Positions 1 through 11,132 of a DNA stretch of 64,000 nucleotides are shown here, piece by piece. The DNA comes from CAVTYH01 sp963738835 (lineage in GTDB: Bacteria; Planctomycetota; Planctomycetia; Pirellulales; JADZDJ01), in assembly GCA_963738835.1 (NCBI GenBank), contig CAVTYH010000002.1:921646-985645 (forward strand). Direction: 5' to 3'. A program made the translations under genes and the position numbers. How positions within the stretch are numbered: the stretch's first letter is position 1; every line of letters begins with the position of its first letter. The notes beneath the pieces are model-generated. The model was not told the DNA's origin, made no database searches, and saw only the letters and a list, made by a program, of their open reading frames with translations.

Positions 1-1384
1 AAGTCTGGCGGTACGATGTCAGCACCCAGACGAAGTCGCTGGTGTTGGACCTTTCCGTCCTGTTTCCGAATCGGACCGTGACCAACGATACGGGCGTGCA
101 GACAATCGCCTTCAGTCCCGATTACAACACCGTTGGAAGCGGCACCTATCACAAGATGTACATCTCTTACTCCGAGCGCGGAACCGCGGCGATCAGCCAC
201 GTGGAAGAATTCGACATTGGCACAAACGGCACGGCCACGTTCAGCCGAAACATTCTTCAGTACTCCAACAGCGTACAAAATAATCACACCGTCGATTGGA
301 TCGGCTTTAATCCCGCGGCAACCGGGGTCGAGCGAAGTTATTTGTACATTTCCACGGGCGACGGCGCGTTCGGCAATGCCTACAACGGTGGCGCCGTAAG
401 CAATGGCCGCCCTTCTCAGAACCCGGCGTCGATTCGCGGCAAGATGGCGCGTGTCGATGTCTCGGGCGGCAACGATTACGACGGCACACACTCTATTAAT
501 GGAGTTCTTCTGCCGAACGATCCGGAAAGGAATTTCAAAATTCCTCTGACGAACCCCTTGGTCACGTACAACGCGGCCAATCCGGCGCGCAGATTTCCGG
601 GCGATATGAGACGTGGCTAACCGGATTACGGAACGTCTACCGGGCCAGCTTCGATCGCACGAACGGCGACCTCTTTATGGGCGATGTCGGCGAGAACTCT
701 GTCGAAGAAGTCAGCTTCCTGAAATCAGGCACCAACGTCAGCGGGCCGCCGGTTGATTTCGGCTGGCCCCAAAAAGAAGGCACGAATAACAGCGGCGTCA
801 GTGGTGCGCCGCAGACTACCACCAACCCTTTCACCGGAGTCACTTCGCTGTATCCAATACAGCAGTTTCCACACGTGAGCGGTAGCGGCGGGGCGGCTGT
901 GATTGGCGGCTACGTCTATCATGGCCCGATTGCTTCGCTGCAAGGCAAATATTTTTATGCGAACTTCGTGCCGACGAACGACGCCTTTGTGCAGCCGCAG
1001 ATTTACATGCTCGATTTTAATCGCAACACGAACCCTGCCACTTTCAACGGCGCCAATGGCACGTTGACCGACGTTTCCTCGTTCTGGAATTCGCTAATAT
1101 CCGATCCTACTGATCCCGGTTATCCGGGAAATGCAACCGGCATTTCCGGCTTGCTCGATCACCTTGTTTCCTTCGGCGAAGACAATGCGGGCAATCTGTA
1201 CCTCGTGGATTTTGGCAGCCGGTCAGCCGACCAAGGAAGTGTGTTTGAAGGCGAATATCCGGCCGCTGGTCTGGGTGAGATTTTCATGCTCGTGCCAGTT
1301 CCGGAACCAGCGAGCGGGGTGCTCATGGGATTCGCATCGATTCTGTTGCTATGGCGACGACGGCCCAAGGCTCCTGCCAGGTAA
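1..1384 (+). CDS. Sugar-dehydrogenase-like PEP-CTERM protein (5' end missing, frameshifted)
   Basis: The window opens inside this gene; the frame is open from base 3. The protein resembles the glucose/sorbosone dehydrogenase family (PQQ-dependent beta-propeller enzymes). The stretch around 600-720 reads WLTGLRNVYR, then SFDRTNGDLFMGDVGEN, the usual blade motifs of that family. The C-terminus has a PEP-CTERM tail: VPEPAS, a hydrophobic helix, then RRR, so it is exported and probably sorted by an exosortase not present here. The first frame stops at 620, while the second is open from about 581 and carries the continuing homology. A one-base shift therefore lies near 585-610. Substrate and PQQ dependence are not shown by the sequence. 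Confidence 0.75.
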
Positions 1385-1404
1385 TTCGATGGGCGCTCGT
1401 CAGA

Positions 1405-2667
1405 TTACTCCACCCACAGCAGTGGATGACGGATCGGCAAGTTGCGAATTACTTCTTCATTGGTCGGACTAGCTTCCAGCGATTTCCACAGCTCCAGATA
1501 TTTCGGCTCGCCGTAAGCCACGCCGCTGAAGAGAAAAATCGGCGAGCGCACCGGCCAGAAGTCCCAGAACATGACGTCGTGCTGATAGGGCCATTTCGAT
1601 TTGTCTTGGACGAACGGATATAAGAACTCGGCCGCTTGGTGCATGTTGCGGCCATCTTCGGTCGTGTATTCCCACAGGTTGTCTTGCGGTGTGGAAAGAA
1701 GCTGGCAAACCGTCGCCATGGCATCGGCGTTAAACAGCGAATAGCCATAAGGTTTGGTGCGTCGCAACTCTTGCTTGAAACTTCCGAGCGGCGCCGGCTG
1801 TGAATCCTTCTTGCCGGCCGGAACAAAGGTGTCGCCGGCGCGCGACATCTGCTTGGGGAGCAGTACTTCCTTGAATCGCTTGCGGAACTCGGCCAGCCTT
1901 TCCTGATCGCCGGTGAAATTGGCAAAGGCGGCGGCCTGCATCACGAAGCAGGTGCCGTGATTGTTGGCAGCGTTCAATTCATCGAGACCGTTCTTGCTGG
2001 TCATCATCCACTCGAGATAATCGGCGAACCATTTTTTGACGCCGGCCAAATCTTCGCCCGAGAGTGCGCCGGCTTGCTCCAAAATTTGCGCCGCCCGAGC
2101 GACTTCGATCAGATGCACCGTGTCGATGATGCCGATGCCGCGCCCTTTGGAAATGCCCTTGATGGCCTGCGCGTACTGCAAGTCGGGATTCATCCGCGTC
2201 GGTTCATCGATGAACCAGGCTTTCAGATGCTTAACGGCGGCGGCGGCATACTTTTTGTCGCCGGTCAATCGATAGGCACTTGTCAAACTGCCGACATGAA
2301 TGCTGAACCGAATCATCGCGTGCCGATGATCGACGAAGTTTTCGGGGTTCGTCTCGCCGTCTTTATGGATATACGGGCCATCGGAATCTTTCGGATTCGG
2401 CCACCAGTAATCGCCTTCGGAATAGAAATCGTGCAAGCCGCCGGAACTGCGTGGGCACTGGCTCGCTGTGACGGTCATCGGCTGGTCGTTCAGAAATTCG
2501 TTGGCCGCTTTGAGCATCCGCTGGCGTTCAATTTCGCAAATGTTAAACGCGGGGCTTGTTGCGGTAGGAAATGACCCTGCGGGCAACTTTTCGTGGGGTG
2601 TGTCCGCCGCGGCTGCCATACACAAGCAAACCGTGATGCCGAATATCAGCGCTGTAGTCCGACCCAT
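1405..2667 (-). CDS. Alginate-lyase-family secreted protein (PL5-like), copy 1
   Basis: This 420-residue protein has a Sec signal peptide (MGRTTALIFGITVCLCMAAA) and an alginate_lyase (PF05426) alpha-toroid domain. Visible family motifs are YWWPNP near residue 90, SKGRGIGIID, the catalytic-type NNHGTCF and YGYSLFN. Known members cleave alginate or related uronic-acid polysaccharides by beta-elimination; the substrate here is not proven. The ATG at 2667 is chosen because GGAG sits seven bases upstream and it gives a clean leader; the open frame extends further upstream without a leader. It lies 43 bases downstream of a paralogue in the same direction, so the two are probably one transcript. Confidence 0.85.
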   Translation of the reverse strand: MGRTTALIFGITVCLCMAAAADTPHEKLPAGSFPTATSPAFNICEIERQRMLKAANEFLNDQPMTVTASQCPRSSGGLHDFYSEGDYWWPNPKDSDGPYIHKDGETNPENFVDHRHAMIRFSIHVGSLTSAYRLTGDKKYAAAAVKHLKAWFIDEPTRMNPDLQYAQAIKGISKGRGIGIIDTVHLIEVARAAQILEQAGALSGEDLAGVKKWFADYLEWMMTSKNGLDELNAANNHGTCFVMQAAAFANFTGDQERLAEFRKRFKEVLLPKQMSRAGDTFVPAGKKDSQPAPLGSFKQELRRTKPYGYSLFNADAMATVCQLLSTPQDNLWEYTTEDGRNMHQAAEFLYPFVQDKSKWPYQHDVMFWDFWPVRSPIFLFSGVAYGEPKYLELWKSLEASPTNEEVIRNLPIRHPLLWVE

Positions 2668-2710
2668 ACGGTAACTCCAATGTTGAATCACAATTTTCTG
2701 GCGTCTGAAT

Positions 2711-3992
2711 TTACTCTTTTGAAATCGGCTTGGTTCGCAGCAGCACGTTCCAATTGGATGCTTGATTGGCGCCCAATTGTTCGGCCACGGCGCGGTAGCG
2801 ATCGTCGTGATATTTGATGGCTGCCCGTTGCAGTATTGATAGCATGCCGCGGCCTGACCAGCCGCCGAGTTGCTGGTAATCCCACTTTTTCTCGCCAGCC
2901 GCATACGGCAGCAGAAAATCGATCGCCTGGCGAATGCTGCGGCCATCGGCGGTTTCGAAATTCCACAAATCGAGGTCGGCGTTTTCAGCCAGCCGCGCCA
3001 GCGACAGCAAACCATTCAAATTGGAAAGACTATATCCCCAGGCTTTGGTGCGGGCCAACTCCAAAGGCTGGCGGCCGTCGGGCTGGATCTGCACTGCGAT
3101 GCGCTTTGGTCCGACTCTTTGCAGAATCGATTTCGCCAGGTCTTGCTGGCCGAGGAAGTAAGCCAGCGAAACGGTCTGCAAATCGTACATGGTACCGTGA
3201 TTATTTCGCGCAGCCGATTCATCGCGTCCATTGTGGCTTTCGAGCATCCAGGTGAGGAACTGCCCGAGCCACTCTTCCATGCCGTGCTGATCGGCCTCGG
3301 TCCACGATGGCGAACCCTGCATTAATCCGATGGCATCGACGATCTTCGGCAGGCTGGCCGTTTCAATTAGTCCAATTCCCCGGCCCTTACTGATTCCGGG
3401 AATAGCCTGCGCGTATTGCAGATTCGGGTTCATCTTGGTTTCGGGATTCAGAAACCAGGCCCGCAGCAGTTCGGTTGCTTTGGCGGCATACTGTTCCTTG
3501 CCGGTGAAGTAATACGCCAGCGTCAACATGTCGACCGCATTGACCATCCGGCTCATGTCGCCGTGATTGCGGTATTTGTTGATTTCGGGATTCCGCTCGC
3601 CGTCGCGACGGATGTAAGGCAGGCCGTTGCTCTTCGTGGGATCGGGCCAGAAGTACGGCGCCTGGCTCATGTAATCGTGCTTATCGCCGCTGGGCGGAGT
3701 GAAGTCTTTGTTGAGAACTGAATACGGCCCAGCCGAAAGTTCTTGCTGCGCATTGCGCTGTCAGCTGCGCCACTGCGGCGGTTAGAGTTTTGTCGCCACT
3801 TTGGTAACGCTGCTTATTGGTTTGCAGCACTGCGGGATCGAGAAGGAACACCCGCGGCAGATGCGCTGCCGCCGGTTCTAATGCGGCTGGCTTCGCTGCC
3901 GGCTCGTCAGCAACGGCCGGTCGAATCATACCGACAGTCAATAGCGCGCCAAAAAACGCCACGGCCCATCCGAGCGGTCGCACTGACCTCAT
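2711..3992 (-). CDS. Alginate-lyase-family secreted protein (PL5-like), copy 2, frameshifted
   Basis: This is a paralogue of the gene downstream, with matching blocks such as LQYAQAIPGISKGRGIGLIE, NNHGTMYDLQ and KAWGYSLSNLN. The signal peptide starts at 3992 (MRSVRPLGWAVAFFGALL), preceded by GGGGGGAG. The leader and N-terminal part (RVFLLDPAVL) are in one frame and the catalytic part (PYSVLNKDF, YMSQAPYFWPDP) in another. Removing one base at 3752 rejoins them as LTAQAQQELSAGPYSV, which fits the family exactly, so this looks like a single inserted base. With the repair it would be about 426 residues, a normal length. It is divergent from the GH2 gene across a 368-base gap. Confidence 0.82.
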
Positions 3993-4360
3993 AACAAGCG
4001 CTCCCCCCAGCGGTTGTGCCATTGCGGCAAGTTCGCAGCAGCAATTGCAGATATCGCTATTGTGCCAACCGCGGGCCGGAAAATCCATCGTCTTCTGACA
4101 ACTAAACCGCAGGCCAGTCAATTTCTAGCCGTTGGGGATTTGCGTTGGCCGAATTCAGCGTGTTATCCTAGAGCCACTCGCCAGGGCGATGAATGTGAGT
4201 TTGAGCCGCCGCGGCTGCTTCTGTGCAGTGCGCATGTGCAGCAATGCCAAGGGGGAATTTGTGGAGTCGCCGGCCTGATGGCCGGAATTGCGATCGGACT
4301 TCATCCGCGAAGTTTCGACTGGCTGAGCACGAATTTTGATACGATTTGAAGGATGCACTC
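3993..4360. other. Divergent intergenic region
   Basis: This 368-base stretch separates the minus-strand lyase pair from the plus-strand GH2 gene and must hold the promoters of both. I see no convincing ORF and no clear operator or palindrome. The plus-strand gene has a GAAGGA ribosome-binding site just before its ATG. Confidence 0.5.
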
Positions 4361-7300
4361 ATGCGATATTCAAAAGACTTTTCCAGATTTGCTGCCGTCT
4401 GTTTCGCGGTTGCGGCAATTAACTTAGCCGCCGCGCTAATTGCCGCTGAACGGGTCACTCTGAACTTGAATCCCGATTGGAAGTTCACCCAGTCTGACCC
4501 CGCCGGCGCTGCCCAACCCAAGTTTGACGATCACGCTTGGACCGACGTTGCAGCCCCGCATACCTACAACGATGTCGATACGTTCGACGATTTTTCGCTA
4601 CCCGGCCATCGCGGCGAGCAAAACCAATGGGGCGGCCGCACGTGGTATCGCAAAACCTTCAATGCCCCCAATTCTTGGCGCGGCAAAAAAGTCTTCATCG
4701 AATTCGAGGGCGCTCGCCAGGTCGCCGAAGTCTATTTGAACGGCGAACTCTTGGGCACGTGCAAACTGGGCTTCGTGCCGTTTGGATTCGACCTGACAAA
4801 GTACTTGAAAATCGGCCAACCCAATGTGTTGGCCGTGATGTGTGATAACCGTTTTATGAAAGACCCAAACGATCCGAAGGCCATTGCCGCTTCAAATGCC
4901 TCGGGCAAAGGCTCCTCGAAAAAAGACAACGGACCAGGCGGCTCGCTGGCTGAATTGTCGGCGAAAGTGAATTCCACCATTCCCGACGATGTCGATAAAA
5001 TCGCGGCAGACCAGATTCCCTGGAACAACCCGCACTGGCATCCAGCCCACGGCGGGCTTTACCGCAACGTGAAGTTGCACGTTGTCGATTCGTTGCACAT
5101 CTCGCTGCCGCTGTACGATTTTCTGAAAACCGCCGGGCCGTACGTTTACGCCAGCGAGATTTCCGACAAGTCGGCCAAGATCAATCTCGAAGTGCCGCTC
5201 GAAAACGGGCGCAGCGGCGATGAAAAAGTTCAAGTAACGGCCGAAGTACTCGATCACAATGGCAAAGCGGTTCTCTCGCTCAAAGATGAACAGGAAGTCG
5301 GCGCCGGGAAAAGTGCGGCTTGCCAAGTTATCGGGCGAATTGAAATCGCCGGAACTTTGGGAGCCGGCTTATCCGTATCTTTATCGTGTTGTTTGCACAC
5401 TAAAGGATAGCAAAGGTCAGACGGTTGACGCCTGCGAAGTGCCACTGGGCATCCGCAAAGTGACGTGGGACGTGAAGAACGGCTTTTCGATTAACGGTCA
5501 CCCGCTGAAGTTACACGGCTGGGGCCAGAAACCGACTGACGAATGGCCCGGTCTTGGCGCTGCACTTCCCAATTGGCTGCACTTCTACACGCTGCAACTC
5601 ATGAAAGAGGCCGGCGGTAATTTTATCCGCTGGGGACACTGTGCGGCAGGGCCAGCCAACATCGAAGCATCCGATCGTTTGGGATTTATTATCGATCAGC
5701 CGGGCGTCGATGGCGAATCCGACACCCGCGGCGCCGCCTGGAAACTCAGATCCGATGCATTCCGCGATGTGCTCATCTACTTCCGCAACAACCCCTCGAT
5801 TCTGATTTGGGAAGGTGGCAATCAAAAAGTCGCCCGCGAGCATGCGAAAGAGCTGCGCGGATTTATGGACCAGTACGATCCCCACGGTGGTCGGGTCTAC
5901 GCTCATCGCCGAGCAGACAAAGTGGATGCGGAATTCATGGACATCGGCATTGGCACCGAAGGTGGGCAGGAAATCAAAGACTTGCCCGTCGTCGAAGGCG
6001 AATACATGCGCGATGAATCGCCGCGCCGCGTATGGGACGACTTCACGCCGCGTCCGAATCCTGACGATCTCGCGAAGCCAATTTTCGGTTATCCGGAGGC
6101 AAAGGGGCAAACGTATCAGGAAAATTCCGAGCAATTTGCGGTGAATGAAGTCAATCAGTACGTCAGCAAGCTCGGCGCGCCCAGCCACAGTGGCGGCGCG
6201 AATTGGATTTTCTCCGACTCCACCAGCGGCGGCCGCGTGGCTTGCGAAGTCGCTCGAGCCAGCGGCGAAGTCGACGGCGTGCGCTTGCCGAAGGAAGCGT
6301 ATTACGTTTGCCAGGCCATGTTCCGCGACGATCCGCATGTGCACATCATCGGCCATTGGAATTATCCAGAGACCACGAAAAAGGCGGTCTATGTGGCTTC
6401 CAACGGCGATGAGGTGGAACTGTTCGTCAACGGCAAATCGCTGGGCAAAGGCAAGCAGTCGGATAAATACCTGTTCACGTTCCCCGACGTCGCTTGGGAA
6501 AAAGGCGAAATCAAAGCCATCGCCAGGCGTGACGGTAAAGTGATTGCCACCGACAGCAAACACACCGTCGGACCGGCTGTGGCGCTGCGGGCAACGGCAA
6601 TCACCGGGCCCGGCAAAGGTGGCTTGCAGGCTGATGGTTCTGACGTGGCGCTGATCGATGTTGTAGCGGTCGACGCCCACGGTGACCGCTGCCCGACGTT
6701 CCGGCAAAGAGTGGATTTCAAACTCGAAGGCCCCGGCATCTGGCGCGGCGGCTACAACAGCGGCAAAGAGAAGTCGATCAACAACACCTATCTCGATTTA
6801 GAGTGTGGCATCAATCGAGTTGCTATTCGATCCACGCGGACACCCGGGAAGATTTCTCTCACAGCATCCAGCGAAGGTCTGAAGCCGGTTACCATCACCA
6901 TTCCTTCGCAAGAAGTGAAAGTTGACGGCGGAGCGAGTCCGACGTTGCCGACCTTCCCCCTGGTCGCGCTTTCAAAAGATCGCGTTGGAGCCATGGTCGC
7001 AGCCAATTCTACGGGAACGAAATCGGACGAGGCAGCCAAGCCGGCCATGCACCGCGGCAAGTACATCAAGAGCTTTTCGTATTCCGGGCCGACGAAAGAG
7101 GTCCACATTGAAGGCGATGCCAAGGTGGGTAAGAAGATTTATCTCGATCGGGACGAAAAGTTCACAGAGCTTCCGCCGGTTTTGCGGCGTGCCGATTGGA
7201 TTCAGGCCGCACATGCCGATCGGCTTTACAACGCCGTCGATTTGATGGAAATTCCCGCGCCCGCGGGCAGCGTGGTTTGTATTGCCCACGATGATCGGCT

Positions 7301-7502
7301 CGATCGGCCGGCCTGGCTCACCAAACAATTTCAACCGACAGATATGAGCCTGACGATCGAAGGCAAACCGATGAGAGTGTTCCAGCACCACGTCGATCAA
7401 GACGAAAGCCTGACGCTGGGCACAAACACTGAAAACGAAAAAGCGGCGGCGTGCAACATGTACATCGTGTTCGTCAACGCCGCGTTGAAAGACAGTAAGT
7501 AA
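4361..7502 (+). CDS. GH2-family glycosidase (beta-galactosidase-like), frameshifted
   Basis: A large secreted protein, about 1046 residues once repaired, with leader MRYSKDFSRFAAVCFAVAAI. Domains in order are a GH2 sugar-binding jelly roll (GGRTWYRKTF, QVAEVYLNGELLG), an Ig-like domain, a TIM barrel (LKLHGWGQ, NFIRWGHC, IIDQPGVDG, NPSILIWEGGNQ), a DUF4982-like domain (VELFVNGKSLGKG), another Ig-like domain and a C-terminal domain containing CIAHDDRLDRPAWL. The frame changes near 5330; dropping the A there joins CQV to SGELKSPELWEPAYPYLY as expected. Odd point: the acid/base position, normally GNE, reads GNQ. Likely nucleophile region is VVEGEYMRDE. The DUF5696 gene follows 75 bases later, probably co-transcribed. 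Confidence 0.82.
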
Positions 7503-7557
7503 GTCAGACTTGGGTCTGACAAACACGCCAGATGATTCGGTCAGGCTGAAGCCTGAC
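7503..7557. repeat. Two short palindromes between GH2 and DUF5696 genes
   Basis: GTCAGAC-TTGG-GTCTGAC (7503-7520) begins right after the GH2 stop, and GTCAGGCT-GA-AGCCTGAC (7540-7557) follows 19 bases later. Both are perfect stems without a T tract, so they look like REP-type repeats or processing/attenuation hairpins rather than intrinsic terminators. Confidence 0.6.
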
Positions 7558-7577
7558 GTACTTCGAAGGGGGAACTT

Positions 7578-9701
7578 ATGCCGCGCTGTTTCTGCCGCTG
7601 GATGCCGTTGGGGTTGAGTGCCGTGCTGTTCTGCACAGCCGCCATTGCGGCCGATGAAGCGACTTCATCGCACAAATCGACCGATGATCGCCAGGCCCAG
7701 CAAGCCGCCGCTAAAAAGTTTCCACGCGAAGAATGGGGCGCCGCCGCCGTCGATGTTTCCCACGATGCCGAACAGCACGTCTGGACTCTGAAAGGCAGGA
7801 AGAACACGGTGCGTCTCAGTGAAAAAGACTTGTCGTTGAAAATCCAGGCCGGCCCGACGCTCTGGAGCATGGTCCCGTCGGGCGCCGGCGATCTAATCAT
7901 CAAAGAGATCGGCGAGAGTCGCGGTGACGACAAGCACGATTACAGTGAGTTTCCAGTGCGACTGGCCGATGCAGGCAAAATTCGAATCGAACCTTACGAC
8001 GCGGCGTTCAAAACTGGCGTGAAAATCGCTCTCGACGATTGGAAGGGCCGATATGGCCGCGTTAAATTGCCACTGTATCTTACGGTCGCGTTGGAAGGGC
8101 TGGAAGATGAACTCTCGTTCGACATTGCCGCCGACGAACGCGAAGCCAAGGTCCGCCGGCTCGATTGGCCCACGGCCATGAACGGCCGCGAAATCGATTA
8201 CACCGTCCTCTCCAACGGCCGCGGGGCCCTGCTGCCACGCGATTGGCCCAAGTGGTATCACCCCATTCGTGCCAAGGAAAACGAAACTACCGAAGTGCAA
8301 AGCAACGTCATCGAAAGCTGGTCGATGTCGTGGTGGGGTTTTGAAAAGGGCAATTCGGCAATGATGATTATTGTCGAAACGCCGGATGATGCCGCTTATC
8401 AATTCGAACATCCTGCCGGAGGGCCGACGGTCATCGGACCGCGCTGGCGCGAGTCGCTCGGCCAATTGCGCTATCCGCGCTCCTGCCGCATGTGCTTCTT
8501 TGAAAAGGGCAATTATGTCGACTTAGCCAAACGGTACCGGCAGTATGCGAAAGACACGGGCCTGTTTGTTTCGCTGGAGGAAAAAATTGCCCGACAGCCG
8601 ATCGTCAAAGAGCTCATTGGCACGCCGCAGTCGCGCATCGGCATTCTCACCAACATCAAGTCCGACAGTTTGAAGTACAAAAAAGACGATCCATCGATGC
8701 ACCGCGTCACGTCGTTCGACGATCGCGCCAAGCAGTTGCGCGAGTGGAAATCGCAAGGGCTGGATCATCTGGTCGTGGTGCTCACCGGCTGGCCTCGCGA
8801 AGGTTACGACCGGCAGCATCCCGACGAACTGCCACCCGCGCCGGAAGCTGGCGGTTACGAAGGGATGAAACGCCTAGCCGACACGTGCAAAGAACTGGGC
8901 TATTTGTTTAGCCTGCACGACCAATACCGCGACTATTACACCGACGCCCCGTCGTTCGATCCGCAATTTGCTGTTCACGAAGAAACAGCCTCCACGCCGC
9001 CGCACGGTTTCCCCGGCACACGGTTTGGCACCTGGAAAGAAGGGCCGCTGGAGTTCATGAACAACTGGGACGGCGGCACCATGAGCTACTTGAACAACCG
9101 CTTCATGCCGGGGCATTTGATCAAAACCTACCGCACGCTGTTTGCGCACGGCATTCATCCGCAAGGCATTTATCTCGATGTGTTCGGTTATGTGCCGCCG
9201 GACGAAGACTTTAATCCCGAGCATCCCACCACCCGTAGCGATGCCATCCGCGCCCGAGTGCTGTGCTACAACTGGTCGCGCAACAACCTGGGTTTCGTCG
9301 GCACCGAGGCGGGCTGCGATTGGACCATTCCTTATGTCGATTGCGTCTCGGCAATGAACGTGCCGAACAAGTACATCGGTGTGCCGCTGTTCAACCTGGT
9401 TTATCACGACGCGGTGATGACGCCTTACAATCCCACCGATTTGCGTGGCTATTTGAACGGCGGGCTGCCGCAGTTGGGCCGCATGCAAGCAGCAACGAAG
9501 GAAAACACCGCAGCCATGCAACGCATGAGCGCGCTGCACAAACGGCTGGCCCTGCAAGAAATGACCAAACACGAATTCCTCGACGAGAAATTTCGCAAGG
9601 AGCGAACCACGTTTTCCGACGGCACCACGGTCACCGTCGATTGGGACGCGAACAAGGTGCAGATTGTGCCCGATTTGGTTGAAGGCGCTGCTGCGGAATA
9701 G
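7578..9701 (+). CDS. DUF5696 domain secreted protein (GH101-like candidate)
   Basis: This 707-residue protein has a signal peptide (LGLSAVLFCTAAIA) and resembles DUF5696 proteins, a family related in fold to endo-alpha-N-acetylgalactosaminidases (GH101). N-terminal residues 40-310 look like a beta-rich sugar-binding region; residues 340-620 form a probable TIM barrel. Candidate catalytic acids are Asp534 in GIYLDVFGY and Glu577 in VGTEAGCDW, both at strand ends as in retaining glycosidases. This is inferred from motif placement only. GGGGG precedes the ATG by about six bases. It sits downstream of the GH2 gene and ends 19 bases before the convergent ligase gene. Confidence 0.7.
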   Translation: MPRCFCRWMPLGLSAVLFCTAAIAADEATSSHKSTDDRQAQQAAAKKFPREEWGAAAVDVSHDAEQHVWTLKGRKNTVRLSEKDLSLKIQAGPTLWSMVPSGAGDLIIKEIGESRGDDKHDYSEFPVRLADAGKIRIEPYDAAFKTGVKIALDDWKGRYGRVKLPLYLTVALEGLEDELSFDIAADEREAKVRRLDWPTAMNGREIDYTVLSNGRGALLPRDWPKWYHPIRAKENETTEVQSNVIESWSMSWWGFEKGNSAMMIIVETPDDAAYQFEHPAGGPTVIGPRWRESLGQLRYPRSCRMCFFEKGNYVDLAKRYRQYAKDTGLFVSLEEKIARQPIVKELIGTPQSRIGILTNIKSDSLKYKKDDPSMHRVTSFDDRAKQLREWKSQGLDHLVVVLTGWPREGYDRQHPDELPPAPEAGGYEGMKRLADTCKELGYLFSLHDQYRDYYTDAPSFDPQFAVHEETASTPPHGFPGTRFGTWKEGPLEFMNNWDGGTMSYLNNRFMPGHLIKTYRTLFAHGIHPQGIYLDVFGYVPPDEDFNPEHPTTRSDAIRARVLCYNWSRNNLGFVGTEAGCDWTIPYVDCVSAMNVPNKYIGVPLFNLVYHDAVMTPYNPTDLRGYLNGGLPQLGRMQAATKENTAAMQRMSALHKRLALQEMTKHEFLDEKFRKERTTFSDGTTVTVDWDANKVQIVPDLVEGAAAE

Positions 9702-9720
9702 ATTTACCGTGGTCGCATCG

Positions 9721-11004
9721 TCAGCTTTGGGAGCGTTTGTCGATGAAACGTCGACCTTTGCCTTCAAATCGCGGGAGTGAACCTAGCGGCACCGACTCGA
9801 CTTCCACACGTAAACCGACACGCAGTTTCATTTCTTGGACAATCCGTTCGGGCTGCTCAAGCCGATCTTCCACTTCAATCCGCAAGCGATCCATCTCGGA
9901 AACTTTGTAGACCGTGGCGCGGTATTCCACCACTTCCGGAAAGCTGCGCAAAATGTGATCGATGCTGCTAGGAAACACGTTCACACCGCGCACGACCAAC
10001 ATGTCGTCGGTGCGGCCGAGAACACCGCCGGCGAGCATCACGAAGCGATTGGCGCCCGGGAACTTCCAAGTCGGTCGAACCACATCGCCCGTGCGATAGC
10101 GGAACACTGGACTACCCACGCGGCCCAAATTGGTAATCACCAGTTCCGCTTCTTCGCCGTCTTCCGCCGGTGCGCCGGTGGCCAACGACAGGAACTCGGC
10201 AATGAATTCAGATTCAATCACGTGCAAGCCAGTGCCCGTGGCGTCGCCGAAACCCCAGGGTCCGACTTCTGTGGCCCCGCTATGATCGTGGACGGCGGCG
10301 TTCCAAGTTTGCTCCAGCTTCTGCCGCATTGCCGGCACCGATCCGCCCGGCTCCCCGGCCAAAACTAACAGTCGCACGCCCAATTGACCAACGTCGATTT
10401 CATGCTGTGCGCCGACCTCCGCCAGATGCAGCGCATAACTTGGCGTACAGCAAACCACCGAAGGCCGAAAATTCCGCGCTGCTTCGACCCGCTGCATCGA
10501 ACTCATGCCGCCGGTCGGAATCACTAGCGCCCCGCGGTTCGACAGCGCCTCGTACGCGCCCCAGAAACCAATATGCGGACCGAACGAGAACGCCATCAGT
10601 GCTCGATCGCCGGCGGTGACCTCGGCGCCATCAAGCACGTACTGCCAACATTCCAGCACCCAGTGCCAATCGTCGGCGCTGTCGAGCACCACCAGGGGAC
10701 GTCCGCTGGTGCCCGAAGTTTGATGCAAGCGGGTGTACCGCTCTGTCGGCCAGGTCAGGTTCTGCGCCAATTCACCGTTGCTGGCGCTGCCGACAAGTTC
10801 CTCCTTAAACGTGAACGGCCAATCCGCGAACTCGGTCAGCGATTCAAGGTGCTGTTTTGCCCGCGCAAGTTTCTGCGCGTAGAAATGGTTCGCGGGCAGC
10901 ACTCTCTTAAGCAGCGAATTCAGCCGCGAAAGCTGATATTGTGCCAGCTCTTCGCGTGGCATCGATTCAAGACGTCGGCGCTGGGCGGCAGTCGTGTGGT
11001 TCAT
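9721..11004 (-). CDS. Phenylacetate-CoA ligase-like AMP-forming enzyme
   Basis: A 427-residue member of the ANL superfamily close to PaaK. It carries the AMP-binding P-loop QTSGTSGRP, a middle motif DHSGATEVG, YRTGDVVRP, and the hinge segment GRTDDMLVVRGVNVFPSSI typical of PaaK-type ligases. These activate an aromatic or other carboxylic acid with ATP to an acyl-adenylate and then to the CoA thioester. Length matches the family. No phenylacetate pathway genes are nearby, so the substrate is unknown. The gene is monocistronic and convergent with the DUF5696 gene. Confidence 0.85.
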   Translation of the reverse strand: MNHTTAAQRRRLESMPREELAQYQLSRLNSLLKRVLPANHFYAQKLARAKQHLESLTEFADWPFTFKEELVGSASNGELAQNLTWPTERYTRLHQTSGTSGRPLVVLDSADDWHWVLECWQYVLDGAEVTAGDRALMAFSFGPHIGFWGAYEALSNRGALVIPTGGMSSMQRVEAARNFRPSVVCCTPSYALHLAEVGAQHEIDVGQLGVRLLVLAGEPGGSVPAMRQKLEQTWNAAVHDHSGATEVGPWGFGDATGTGLHVIESEFIAEFLSLATGAPAEDGEEAELVITNLGRVGSPVFRYRTGDVVRPTWKFPGANRFVMLAGGVLGRTDDMLVVRGVNVFPSSIDHILRSFPEVVEYRATVYKVSEMDRLRIEVEDRLEQPERIVQEMKLRVGLRVEVESVPLGSLPRFEGKGRRFIDKRSQS

Positions 11005-11132
11005 TGCAGAATTCTATGCTCAGCGGTGAGCAATGTTTAGGCGTTATTTCGCGTACCTACTTACGATTCGATGAATTGCCCATCAAATTACCGCGGCCAT
11101 TGATTGTTAGAGCGGACTTGTTCATATTGAAA

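Noticed and set aside
1957..2574. Plus-strand frame of 205 codons opposite the alginate-lyase-family gene
   Set aside because: Shadow frame; the minus strand has the family motifs and signal peptide.
5511..6707. Long antisense frame (398 codons) opposite the GH2 gene
   Set aside because: The composition is that of a shadow frame in GC-rich DNA and the sense strand codes for clear GH2 motifs.
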